From Planctomycetia bacterium (GTDB taxonomy: Bacteria; Planctomycetota; PLA2; JAEUHO01), in NCBI GenBank assembly GCA_030618975.1, contig JAUXCH010000273.1:1-6849 (forward strand): 6,849 bases of DNA, in the 5' to 3' direction. Positions 1 through 5,863 of the stretch are shown here, one piece after another. Under the pieces are notes generated by a model. It was not told where the DNA came from, made no database searches, and was given only the letters and a program-made list of their open reading frames with translations. Position 1 is the stretch's first letter. Every line of letters begins with the position of its first letter. A program made the translations under genes and the position numbers.

Positions 1-605
1 ACGTAGTCGTAGAGGTCCGAGGTCCGGTCCGCCGGCACCGTCACGCTCTCGTCCGGCGCCGGCGGGGTGCCGCCCGCGTGCGCCTGGGCCGGACGCCGGC
101 GGGCCTCGAGCAGGGCGGCCTGCTCCTTCGCCAGTGCGTCGCGCGCACGGAGCCACCAGAGGCGCAGGTCCCTCGAGTCCTCGGCCGGGTCCTTGCCGGC
201 GAGCGTCCTCAGGACGGCCCCCGCGCGTTCCCGGAGGGTGCGCTTCTCGTGCGCGACGAGTCGGACGAGGAGGCCGGCCAGCACCGGCCCGCCCTCCGCG
301 ACCAGGTCGGGGCGCGAGCGCGTCGTGAGCGAGCCCAGCGCGCAGCCCACGGCGACCGGGTCCTGCTCCTGTTGGAGCAACCGCACCGCGAGGTGGACGG
401 CGCCGGGATCGTCGTGTCGTCGCAGCTCGAAGGCCGCCATGGCACGGAGGATCGGGTCGTCCTGTGCCAGCCAGCGCTCGAGGGATGCGAGGCGCACGTC
501 GACCCGGATCGCCTCCTCGGCGCGCGCGGTCCCCGGGGCCTGTACGAGCAGGAGGGCGACGAGCAACGATCCTGCCGGGAATAGGGCCGTGAGCCGGGAC
601 ATCAT
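1..605 (-). CDS. Exported helical-repeat (HEAT-like) protein, C-terminus beyond window
   Basis: This leftward frame is open from ATG at 605-603 to the window edge: 201 codons with no stop and strong G/C bias at third positions. A second ATG follows directly (602-600), so the start may be either one. Residues 1-29 form a signal peptide: one basic residue, a Leu/Val-rich core, then an A-R-A cleavage site before E30. Residues about 38-135 are successive amphipathic helices (for example LERWLAQDDPILRAMAAFEL) with the spacing of HEAT-type repeats. A basic, W-W-containing helix and a Pro/Ala-rich linker follow, and the visible part ends in SDLYDYV. The product is probably periplasmic and is a likely protein-binding scaffold. 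Similar exported helical-repeat proteins in Planctomycetota can carry a von Willebrand A domain after such a linker, but that part is outside the window and is a guess. No clear Shine-Dalgarno site is visible. It is divergent from the transglutaminase-like gene. Confidence 0.8.
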   Translation of the reverse strand, partial: MMSRLTALFPAGSLLVALLLVQAPGTARAEEAIRVDVRLASLERWLAQDDPILRAMAAFELRRHDDPGAVHLAVRLLQQEQDPVAVGCALGSLTTRSRPDLVAEGGPVLAGLLVRLVAHEKRTLRERAGAVLRTLAGKDPAEDSRDLRLWWLRARDALAKEQAALLEARRRPAQAHAGGTPPAPDESVTVPADRTSDLYDY

Positions 606-678
606 TCTCGTGAACGTACACCCACCGGGAGCGCAGGGGCCCGCCTCCGGCGGCTACGATCCCGCCGGAGAACCGCCC
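606..678. promoter_or_regulatory. Divergent intergenic region between helical-repeat and transglutaminase-like genes
   Basis: These 73 bp must hold the start signals of both divergent genes. I see no convincing -35/-10 pair on either strand. TACGAT at 655-660 resembles a rightward -10 box but has no partner at the right distance. The dominant element is the 9-bp inverted repeat at 645-670, listed separately. An imperfect dyad (GTG-N6-CAC) lies at 611-622, just upstream of the leftward start. Confidence 0.45.
645..670 (+). promoter_or_regulatory. Perfect 9-bp inverted repeat covering the ribosome-binding site of the transglutaminase-like gene
   Basis: CTCCGGCGG (645-653) is followed by an 8-base loop and its exact complement CCGCCGGAG (662-670). 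The 3' arm ends in GGAG (667-670), the best Shine-Dalgarno match for the ATG at 679, at 8 nt spacing. In RNA the hairpin would be almost all G-C and would hide that site, so it could limit translation. In DNA it could instead be an operator shared by the two divergent genes. The repeat is seen directly; the role is inference. Confidence 0.6.
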
Positions 679-2664
679 ATGCCCTCACGCCGCCTCCCCG
701 GCCTGCTTCCTCTCTTCCTCCTGGCCGCGATCGTCTGGATCGTCCCGACCGCCTTCGCGTCCGAGCCCTCGGTCGCCACGGACCGCTGGTACGAGATCCG
801 TCGCAGTGGTCAGAAGTACGGCCACTCGCAGGTGGTCTGGGCGCCCTCCACGTGGGAGGGGCGTCCGACGATCCACGACACGACGACCATCACGGAACGT
901 AGCGTCCGCAACATGATGGGGATTCGCGACGTGTTCGAGACCGTGATGCGGATCGACCTCGAGCGCGGCGACGACGGCACGCTCTGGTGGATGAAGGTCG
1001 TCGTCGAGGAAGCCGGACGCGTCACGAGCGTCGAGACGCGTTGGACCGGCGAGGGCTACGAGCAGGTCACCCGGCTCGACGGCGAGGAGGAGACCCTGGT
1101 CATCCCCCTCGACACGCCCGTCATGACCGACTCCGAGTCGTTCCTCGGTGCGAGGATTCGCAGAGGGTCGGTGAAGGTCGGCGACACCTTCGACCTCCGC
1201 CTGCTCGACGTGCCGGCCCGCGGCGCCGCCGTCACGAAGCTCGAGGTCCTCGCCCGCGAGGCGATCGCGGACGAGGCCGTGCGCGACGAGGAGGGGAACG
1301 CCGTCCTCATTCCCTGCTTCCGGGTCCGCGAACGCGATCCGAAGAGCGGCAGCACGACGACGATCTGGATCGACGACGACGGCGCCTTCGTGAAGCTCGT
1401 CGGCGAGGGAGGCATCACCTACCACCGCCTCGCGCGCTCCGCAGCGGAGGAGACGCCCGTGAAGCCGGCCGAGTTCCGGGTCACGACGCCGGCCACACCC
1501 GTGCTCGAGCGCATCATGTCGGCCGACCGCCTGTACCTCGACCTGCACCTGCGCGGCGACCCCGACCGACCGCTGCCCGAGTTTCCCGCGTCGCGTTTCA
1601 GCCGTACCGAGAAGGTGCGCGGCTCCGACGAGGAGGGCTGGGTCGTCGAGATGGTCCTCGACAAGTTCGACGAGCCCGAGGCGACGACCACGCTGCCCAT
1701 GGACACGAAGGGACTCGAGCGCCACCTCGAGTCCACCGTCCTCATGCCGACCGGGCACGAAAAGGTCCAGGCCGTGGTGACGACGGTGGTCGGCGAGGAA
1801 CCGGACGCCCGGAAGGCCGCCCACCTGCTCGCGCGCTACGTCACCGAGCGACTGGGCAAGAAGAGCCCGGAGGTCGCGCAGGCGAGCGCCCTCGAGATCC
1901 TCGATTCCGGCCAGGGCGACTGCTCGGAGCACGCCCTCCTCTTCGTGACGCTGTGTCGCGCCGCCGGCATCCCCGCGCGGCAGTGCAGCGGATACGTCTG
2001 CATCGGCAGCCAGTGGGGCGCGCACGCCTGGGCGGAGATCTGGCTCGGTCGCTGGGTGGGTGCCGATCCGACGACGGGCGAGATCGGGACCGGAGCACGC
2101 TACGTCTTCTTCGGCTATCACGACGACCCGGACAGCTTTCCGGGCCTCGTGACCTCGAGGACGCGCGGTCGGATGCGGTTCGTCGCGACGCGGATCGTCG
2201 AAGGGGACGACGACTACGACCTGAGGGAGTCCGAGACCTGGCGGATCCACGACGGCGAGGGGCGCCGGTACGTTCACGTGCTGGCGGGCCTCGAGGCCCG
2301 CGGCGTGCCGCGCGACTGGGTGGTGCGCCTGACCGGTTCGAACCGCATGCGGATCCGGGGCGAGGGCTTCGTCGTGGAGGTGCGCGCGAACGCGGACCAA
2401 GGCCTCACGCTGGACCAGCTGGGCGGCGGGAGCGAGACCTTCGCCGGCATCCCCGCGCGGCGGACCGAGATGGCCGGCCGCGGGGTGGCGCTGCTCCTCC
2501 TCTCGCGCCGGCGCGTCGTCCAGGTCTTCCTCCAGACGGAGGAGGACGTCGACGAGCTCCTCCCGCGACTCGAGACGGTCCTCGCCCCGACCTTCGCGCC
2601 GGTGCCGAAGGCCGTGGAGGAGGAGAAGAAGGAGGAGACCCCCGCTTCCGAGGAAGGCGAGTAA
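679..2664 (+). CDS. Exported transglutaminase-like (papain-fold) protein
   Basis: The product is 661 residues. I start at ATG 679 because the frame there begins a signal peptide (basic MPSRR, Leu/Ala/Ile core, A-F-A cleavage after residue 27) and GGAG lies 8 nt upstream; the same frame is open further upstream but would overlap the opposite gene. Residues about 28-380 are beta-rich and have no named domain I can assign. The transglutaminase-like core spans about 385-485: Cys415 in GDCSEH, His449 in AHAWAE and Asp463 in ADPTTG form the complete Cys-His-Asp triad with the usual spacing. The family includes proteases, amidases and transamidases acting on proteins or peptides, so the activity here cannot be fixed. 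The protein is probably periplasmic or surface-exposed. A further region to about 640 and an acidic/Lys-rich tail (EEEKKEE) follow. It is the first gene of a likely three-gene unit, with the reductase gene starting 28 nt after its stop. Confidence 0.9.
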   Translation: MPSRRLPGLLPLFLLAAIVWIVPTAFASEPSVATDRWYEIRRSGQKYGHSQVVWAPSTWEGRPTIHDTTTITERSVRNMMGIRDVFETVMRIDLERGDDGTLWWMKVVVEEAGRVTSVETRWTGEGYEQVTRLDGEEETLVIPLDTPVMTDSESFLGARIRRGSVKVGDTFDLRLLDVPARGAAVTKLEVLAREAIADEAVRDEEGNAVLIPCFRVRERDPKSGSTTTIWIDDDGAFVKLVGEGGITYHRLARSAAEETPVKPAEFRVTTPATPVLERIMSADRLYLDLHLRGDPDRPLPEFPASRFSRTEKVRGSDEEGWVVEMVLDKFDEPEATTTLPMDTKGLERHLESTVLMPTGHEKVQAVVTTVVGEEPDARKAAHLLARYVTERLGKKSPEVAQASALEILDSGQGDCSEHALLFVTLCRAAGIPARQCSGYVCIGSQWGAHAWAEIWLGRWVGADPTTGEIGTGARYVFFGYHDDPDSFPGLVTSRTRGRMRFVATRIVEGDDDYDLRESETWRIHDGEGRRYVHVLAGLEARGVPRDWVVRLTGSNRMRIRGEGFVVEVRANADQGLTLDQLGGGSETFAGIPARRTEMAGRGVALLLLSRRRVVQVFLQTEEDVDELLPRLETVLAPTFAPVPKAVEEEKKEETPASEEGE

Positions 2665-2667
2665 AGT

Positions 2668-2688
2668 CCCCCCCAGGGGGCGGGAGGA
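2668..2688 (+). promoter_or_regulatory. C-run/G-run hairpin and ribosome-binding site before the aldo/keto reductase gene
   Basis: Seven C (2668-2674), one A and five G (2676-2680) can fold into a 5-bp stem with a 3-nt loop. GGGAGGA (2682-2688) follows, a strong Shine-Dalgarno match 4-5 nt before ATG 2693. There is no U-run, so this is not a factor-independent terminator, and read-through from the upstream gene is expected. Confidence 0.5.
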
Positions 2689-2692
2689 CGCG

Positions 2693-3640
2693 ATGCAGAC
2701 CACGAAGCTGGGGCGCTCGGGGATGAGCGTGAGCCGGGTGATCCTCGGCTCGTGGCTCACGTTCGGCTCGTCGGTGGACGCCGAGGTCACACGGGCCTGC
2801 GTCCGGGCCGCGCTCGACGCGGGCATCCAGACGATCGACACCGCGGACGTCTACGCGCTGGGCGAGGCGGAGCGCGTGCTCGGCGAGGTGCTGTCCGGCA
2901 CGACCCGGTCCGACCTCGTGCTCGCGAGCAAGTGCTTCTGGCCGATGGCGGACGGGCCCAACGACCGCGGCCTCTCCCGCAAGCACATCGTGGAGTCGGT
3001 CGAGGGCAGCCTGCGCCGGCTGCACACCGACTACCTCGACCTCTTCCAGTGCCACCGATTCGATCCCACGGTGCCGCTCGAAGAGACCGTGCTCGCCCTC
3101 GAGGACCTGGTGCGCCAGGGGAAGATCCTCTACTGGGGCACCTCGGTCTGGAGCGGTGCGGAGGTGGAACGTGGCCTGGGCCTTGCGCGGGACGTCCGGG
3201 GATACGGGCCCATTTCGAACCAGCCGCCGTACAGCCTGCTGGAGCGGGACATCGAAGCCGAGGTCCTGCCGACGTGCCGCCGGCTCGGCGTGGGGCAGAT
3301 CGTGTTCTCTCCGCTCGCGCAGGGCGTGCTCTCCGGGAAGTACGTCGGGGGCGTGCGTCCGGACGGCAGCCGGGCCGCCGACGAGAAGCGAAACGTCTTC
3401 ATGGGCCGCTACCTGGAGTCCGACGCGTCGGGTCGTGTCGAGGCGTTCGTGGAGCTCGCCGCCGAGGCGGCCACCACGCCCGCGTGCCTCGCGCTCGCTT
3501 GGTGTCTGGCCCAGCCCGGGGTCGATGCGGTCATCGTCGGCGCCACGCGCGCCGAGCAGGTCGTGGAGAACGCGCGCGCCGCCGAGCTCGAGCTGACCGA
3601 CGATCTCCTCGCCCGCCTCGACGCGCTGTTCCCCGTGTAG
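2693..3640 (+). CDS. Aldo/keto reductase, NADPH-type oxidoreductase (Kv-beta/AKR6-like)
   Basis: This is a 315-residue cytoplasmic (beta/alpha)8-barrel reductase, normal length for the family, with no signal peptide. The AKR catalytic tetrad is complete: Asp49 and Tyr54 in IDTADVY, Lys80 in ASKCF, and His121 in QCHRFD. SNQ (175-177), SPLAQGVLSGKY (206-217) and GATRAEQVVEN (283-293) match the cofactor-binding segments. The KCFWPMADGPNDRGLSRKHI stretch and the HTDYLDLFQCHR strand are typical of the Kv-beta-like AKR branch, which uses NADPH to reduce aldehydes or ketones. The physiological substrate cannot be read from sequence. The start is supported by GGGAGG at 2682-2687. The gene lies 28 nt after the transglutaminase-like gene and 35 nt before the ATPase gene, which suggests co-transcription, though no shared pathway is evident. 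Confidence 0.95.
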   Translation: MQTTKLGRSGMSVSRVILGSWLTFGSSVDAEVTRACVRAALDAGIQTIDTADVYALGEAERVLGEVLSGTTRSDLVLASKCFWPMADGPNDRGLSRKHIVESVEGSLRRLHTDYLDLFQCHRFDPTVPLEETVLALEDLVRQGKILYWGTSVWSGAEVERGLGLARDVRGYGPISNQPPYSLLERDIEAEVLPTCRRLGVGQIVFSPLAQGVLSGKYVGGVRPDGSRAADEKRNVFMGRYLESDASGRVEAFVELAAEAATTPACLALAWCLAQPGVDAVIVGATRAEQVVENARAAELELTDDLLARLDALFPV

Positions 3641-3665
3641 GGGCTGTCCCCCCGCCTGGGGAGGA
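3631..3665 (+). promoter_or_regulatory. Tandem short hairpins and ribosome-binding site between reductase and ATPase genes
   Basis: CCCC-GTGTA-GGGG (3631-3643) places the reductase stop codon in and beside a small loop. A second stem, CCCC (3648-3651) with GGGG (3658-3661), follows at once. GGGGAGGA (3658-3665) is the ribosome-binding site for ATG 3676, at a slightly long 10-nt spacing, so the second stem would partly cover it. The four-base stems are weak and could be base-composition noise. No U-run follows. Confidence 0.35.
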
Positions 3666-3675
3666 TTGCGCGCAG

Positions 3676-4497
3676 ATGAAGCACATCGGCGATCTCCTGG
3701 CCGGCCTGCCGCTCCCCGACGAGGCGCCCGAGGATGCGCCCGAGGATGCGCCCGAGGATGCGCCCGAGGATGCACCTGGTGATGCCCCCGGTGACGTCGC
3801 AGCGGTGTTCCACGAGCCCGACCTGCTCCACGATCTCGGCGGGGATCTCCCTGCGGGACACCTGCATCTGTGGGGGGGGCCGCCCGGCGCGGGCAAGACG
3901 GGGTTCCTGCTCGCCCTCCTCCTGGGGGCGGGTCTACGCGGGCGACGGGCGGTGTACGTCACGTATCACCTCCCCGCGACGAGCCTGGCCGTCCGGCTCC
4001 TGGGGATGGCCGCCTCCCTCGACACGCAGGGGCTGACGACCGGGCACCTGACCGAGGAGCAGGTGGGCCGGGCGATCACCTCGCGCCGCCGCCTGTGCGC
4101 GACGGAGTTGTTCGTGCTCGAGGCGCGGGGGCTGACGGTCGAGTCGATCGAGGACCGGCTGGTCCGCATGCCGTTCCGGGCGGAGGTCGTGGGGATCGAC
4201 TACCTCCAGGCCGTGGTCCGCGAGCCGGGCGCCGACGTCGGCTCGACGCTCTCCGCGTTCTCCGCGCTCGCCTCGCGGTTGCACCTGGCGCTCGTGGCGG
4301 CGCTGCAGGCCGCCGACGACGGGCTCCCCGAGATCAGCCGCCTGGCGGACCGGGCCGGGTGGATCGCGCCGGCGGGCGGTTCGGGCGTGCGTCGGGCCGA
4401 GGTGATCCGCAACCGGTACGGCCGGAGACCGGCCGTGCCGTTTCGCTTCGACGCCTCCAGCGGCGCGCTGCTCCACGTCGAAAACCCGGGCGAGTAG
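3676..4497 (+). CDS. DnaB-helicase-like RecA-fold P-loop ATPase without DnaB N-terminal domain
   Basis: The product is 273 residues, about the size of only the C-terminal motor domain of a replicative DnaB helicase. ATG 3676 follows GGGGAGGA; further upstream the frame runs inside the reductase gene. Residues 15-42 are an EDAP tetrapeptide repeat. The RecA-type core has Walker A GPPGAGKT (68-75) and Walker B VVGIDYLQ (171-178), the latter closely matching the DnaB IDYLQ motif. AEVIRNRYGR (241-250) aligns with the DnaB segment carrying the arginine finger (K-x-R-N-G). In the strand after Walker A, where DnaB has the conserved Glu of the SLEM-P segment, this protein has VTYHLPA, putting His98 at the Glu position. 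ATP binding is likely, but hydrolysis may be weak and helicase activity is unproven. A KaiC/RadA-like regulatory ATPase is another possibility. It is last in a likely operon with the transglutaminase-like and reductase genes, and its 3' end overlaps the open frame of the convergent gene. Confidence 0.85.
   Translation: MKHIGDLLAGLPLPDEAPEDAPEDAPEDAPEDAPGDAPGDVAAVFHEPDLLHDLGGDLPAGHLHLWGGPPGAGKTGFLLALLLGAGLRGRRAVYVTYHLPATSLAVRLLGMAASLDTQGLTTGHLTEEQVGRAITSRRRLCATELFVLEARGLTVESIEDRLVRMPFRAEVVGIDYLQAVVREPGADVGSTLSAFSALASRLHLALVAALQAADDGLPEISRLADRAGWIAPAGGSGVRRAEVIRNRYGRRPAVPFRFDASSGALLHVENPGE
3718..3801 (+). repeat. 12-bp in-frame tandem repeat encoding EDAP tetrapeptides
   Basis: Within the ATPase gene, the unit GAGGATGCGCCC occurs three times exactly (3730-3765). 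A fourth copy has two third-base changes (3766-3777), and diverged units stand at both ends (DEAP, GDAP, GDVA), giving seven units. As the period is a multiple of three, copy changes keep the frame. Exact identity of the inner copies implies recent duplication by slippage. The encoded stretch (residues 15-42) is acidic, Pro-rich and surely disordered, a likely flexible spacer before the ATPase domain. Confidence 0.9.
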
Positions 4498-4990
4498 GGG
4501 CCGCAGGACCGCGCGCCCTCCTGCAGGACCCGGGCTGCGGCCGCAGCACAGGGGTGCGGCGCGCGTGGCGCATGCTGCCCGCCTCGACGCGTAGCGAGAC
4601 GAGGCCCACGCCGGCGGTCTCCTTGACGGCGCGGAGGAGGTCGAGGTCCGCACCCGCGATCGAGAGCCGGGCCTCGTCCCGTTCCGGTGTGCGCTCGTGG
4701 ATCTCCACCTCTTCCGCGCCCACGAGGCGCGCCACCCGGTGGAGGGTATCCACGAGCGGGTGGACGGCGAGGTCGTCCGCGTCCACCCGCTCGGTCTTTC
4801 GCAGATCGAGCCAGAGGGTGCAGTCGGGCTCCGCGAAGCAGACCTTCACCGAGCTGCGGCGGTCCTCCAGGAGCAGTCCGGCCTCTGCAGGGCACCCGTA
4901 GTTCGCGCGGGCCTCCGGGTAGGGGACGATCACCAGATCGCCGATCCGGGGGGCGTCCGAAGCCGCTCGTTCGCCTTCCGTCCGTCCCAC
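4334..4990 (-). CDS. Uncharacterised protein, possible small beta-barrel N-terminus; 3' end uncertain
   Basis: I do not recognise this protein. The GTG at 4990-4988 is the best start: it is followed by strongly G/C-biased codons, and in-frame starts further upstream would lie inside the divergent regulator gene. The ribosome-binding site is only a G-rich run. If read to the TGA at 4336-4334 the product is 218 residues. Residues about 16-55 (GDLVIVPYPEA..., VKVCFAEPDCTLWLDL) look like the strands of an SH3/Tudor-like barrel, which is a weak call. Residues about 60-140 alternate strands and helices (VEIHERTPE, ARLSIAGADLDLLRAVKE, VGLVSLRVEAG). There is no signal peptide and no membrane segment. 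Beyond about residue 145 the sequence becomes Arg/Pro-rich with poorer codon bias, and the frame runs 164 bp into the convergent ATPase gene. The original stop may have been lost or shifted; the confident part is 4550-4990. Confidence 0.6.
   Translation of the reverse strand: MGRTEGERAASDAPRIGDLVIVPYPEARANYGCPAEAGLLLEDRRSSVKVCFAEPDCTLWLDLRKTERVDADDLAVHPLVDTLHRVARLVGAEEVEIHERTPERDEARLSIAGADLDLLRAVKETAGVGLVSLRVEAGSMRHARRTPVLRPQPGSCRRARGPAAPTRPGFRRGAARRWRRRSETARPVSGRTGCGSPRPDARPNRPPARSTRPGPPGG
4498..4550. other. Palindromes and direct repeats at the convergent junction
   Basis: Just after the ATPase stop there are two copies of GCAGGACC (4503-4510, 4523-4530), the palindrome CCTGCAGG (4520-4527) and the perfect 14-bp palindrome GCTGCGGCCGCAGC (4534-4547). 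Such GC dyads at a convergent 3' junction could end transcription from both sides, but no U-run follows on either strand, so a factor-independent terminator is not shown. The segment is also within the open frame of the leftward gene. Confidence 0.4.
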
Positions 4991-5108
4991 GGCGCCCCCA
5001 CCCCCCCCTCGAGACGGACTCGATTGCCCCGGATCCCCGGATCCCCGGAGGGCCGTTGATCCCCTCCTGGGGGGGGATGCTAGGATCCTGGTCCCGTTGG
5101 GATGGACG
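4991..5108. promoter_or_regulatory. Divergent intergenic region with repeated GGATCC sites
   Basis: This spacer separates the leftward uncharacterised gene from the rightward response regulator. It contains the palindrome GGATCC three times (5031-5036, 5039-5044, 5083-5088); the first two lie in a GGATCCCC tandem pair and the third in the 8-bp palindrome AGGATCCT. A further GATCCCC is at 5058-5064. ATCCCC (5059-5064) can pair with GGGGAT (5073-5078). Homopolymer runs are present: C8 at 5001-5008 and G8 at 5069-5076. The clustering may mark an operator, possibly for autoregulation, but this is inference. Confidence 0.45.
5056..5086 (+). promoter_or_regulatory. Candidate promoter for the response regulator gene
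   Basis: TGCTAGGAT (5078-5086) resembles an extended -10 element (TG-N-TAGGAT, 4 of 6 matches to TATAAT). TTGATC (5056-5061) is a possible -35 box, with a 19-nt gap that is longer than ideal. Transcription would begin near 5093, leaving a very short leader before ATG 5109. The third GGATCC palindrome overlaps the -10 element. This is a weak match by eye only. Confidence 0.3.
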
Positions 5109-5816
5109 ATGGACGCCATGTCGGACGCACACAAGATCGTCATCATCGAGGACGAGGCCCCGGTGCGGGCCCTCCTGCACGACGTCCTCGTCCACGCCGG
5201 GATGGAGGTCTGCATGGCCCCCGACGGCGCGAAGGGTCTCGCCGTGATCGCGGAGTGGCCGCCGGACCTGCTCCTGCTCGACCACGAGCTCCCCGGCGGG
5301 CCGACGGGGCTGGAGGTCTGCCGCCAGCTCCGCGCCGAGGCCGCCACCGCGCACCTGCCGATCATCGTGCTAACGGGCGAGATGAGCGAGGACGTGGAAC
5401 TGTCTTTCCTGGAGGCCGGTGCGGACGACTACATCCGCAAGAGCCGGCGACTGAAGAGCGCGGTCCTGGTCGGCCGCATCAATGCCGTCCTGCGCCGCAC
5501 GCACCCCACGGGTCCCGAGGTCATCCAAACCGAGCACCTCACGATTCACCCTGGGCGCCGCGAGGCCCAGGTCGACGGCCAGACCCTGAAGCTCACGCCG
5601 ACCGAGTTCGACATCCTCTACAAGCTCGCCACGAATCCCGATCGAGCCCTGTCCAGGCGGGAGCTCCTGGATCGTGGCGAAAAGGACGAGGAGGGCGTCG
5701 ACCGGACCGTGGACGTCCACGTCCTGTCGATCCGGCGCAAGCTGGGCTCGAAGGACTGGCTCGTCTCCACCGTCTGGGGCGTGGGCTACCGCCTCGGGGC
5801 CGCGCCCGAGGCCTAG
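5109..5816 (+). CDS. OmpR/PhoB-family response regulator
   Basis: This is a 235-residue two-domain transcription factor of normal family length. The receiver domain (about 8-125) has the acidic pair Glu14-Asp15, phospho-acceptor Asp58 (LLLLDHELPGG), the switch Thr89 (VLTGE) and Lys111 in DDYIRKS; the residue after that Lys is Ser where most relatives have Pro. The C-terminal winged-helix domain (about 137-231) shows LTPTEFDILYKLA, SRRELLD, the recognition-helix region VDRTVDVHVLSIRRKLG and the wing VWGVGYRLG, all typical of OmpR/PhoB. A sensor kinase would phosphorylate Asp58 and favour dimers bound to direct-repeat DNA. No kinase gene lies in the window. The start could be TTG 5097, ATG 5109 or ATG 5118; I chose 5109 for the GGGATGG just upstream, a weak reason. 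The next gene is a porin, a classic target type for this family. Confidence 0.93.
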   Translation: MDAMSDAHKIVIIEDEAPVRALLHDVLVHAGMEVCMAPDGAKGLAVIAEWPPDLLLLDHELPGGPTGLEVCRQLRAEAATAHLPIIVLTGEMSEDVELSFLEAGADDYIRKSRRLKSAVLVGRINAVLRRTHPTGPEVIQTEHLTIHPGRREAQVDGQTLKLTPTEFDILYKLATNPDRALSRRELLDRGEKDEEGVDRTVDVHVLSIRRKLGSKDWLVSTVWGVGYRLGAAPEA

Positions 5817-5846
5817 AGCCCCCTGCGGAGCCCCCCCCGGTCCCGG

Positions 5847-5863
5847 CGTATTCCTTCGTATTC
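5847..5863 (+). repeat. CGTATTC direct repeat, 10-bp period
   Basis: CGTATTC occurs at 5847-5853 and again at 5857-5863, in an AT-richer patch 31 bp after the regulator's stop codon. A 10-bp period is what head-to-tail dimers of OmpR-type regulators commonly bind. It lies more than 300 bp upstream of the porin start, rather far for a direct activator site. Confidence 0.35.

Noticed and set aside
67..678. N-terminal extension of the transglutaminase-like gene to an ATG at 67
   Set aside because: The extension is Arg/Ser/Ala-rich, antisense to a real gene with a signal peptide, and the signal peptide and ribosome site at 679 fix the start.
685..2841. Very long open frame antisense to the transglutaminase-like gene (and others at 2405-3775 minus and 987-2726 plus)
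   Set aside because: Stop codons are rare by chance at this GC content; the translations are Arg/Pro/Ala-rich low-complexity text without domains, while the sense frame has a signal peptide and a catalytic triad.
4200..5365. Extension of the leftward uncharacterised gene upstream beyond 4990, or the alternative frame 4200-5354
   Set aside because: Both would lie antisense within the clearly real response regulator gene, and the added sequence is Gly/Ser/Arg-rich without strand or helix pattern.
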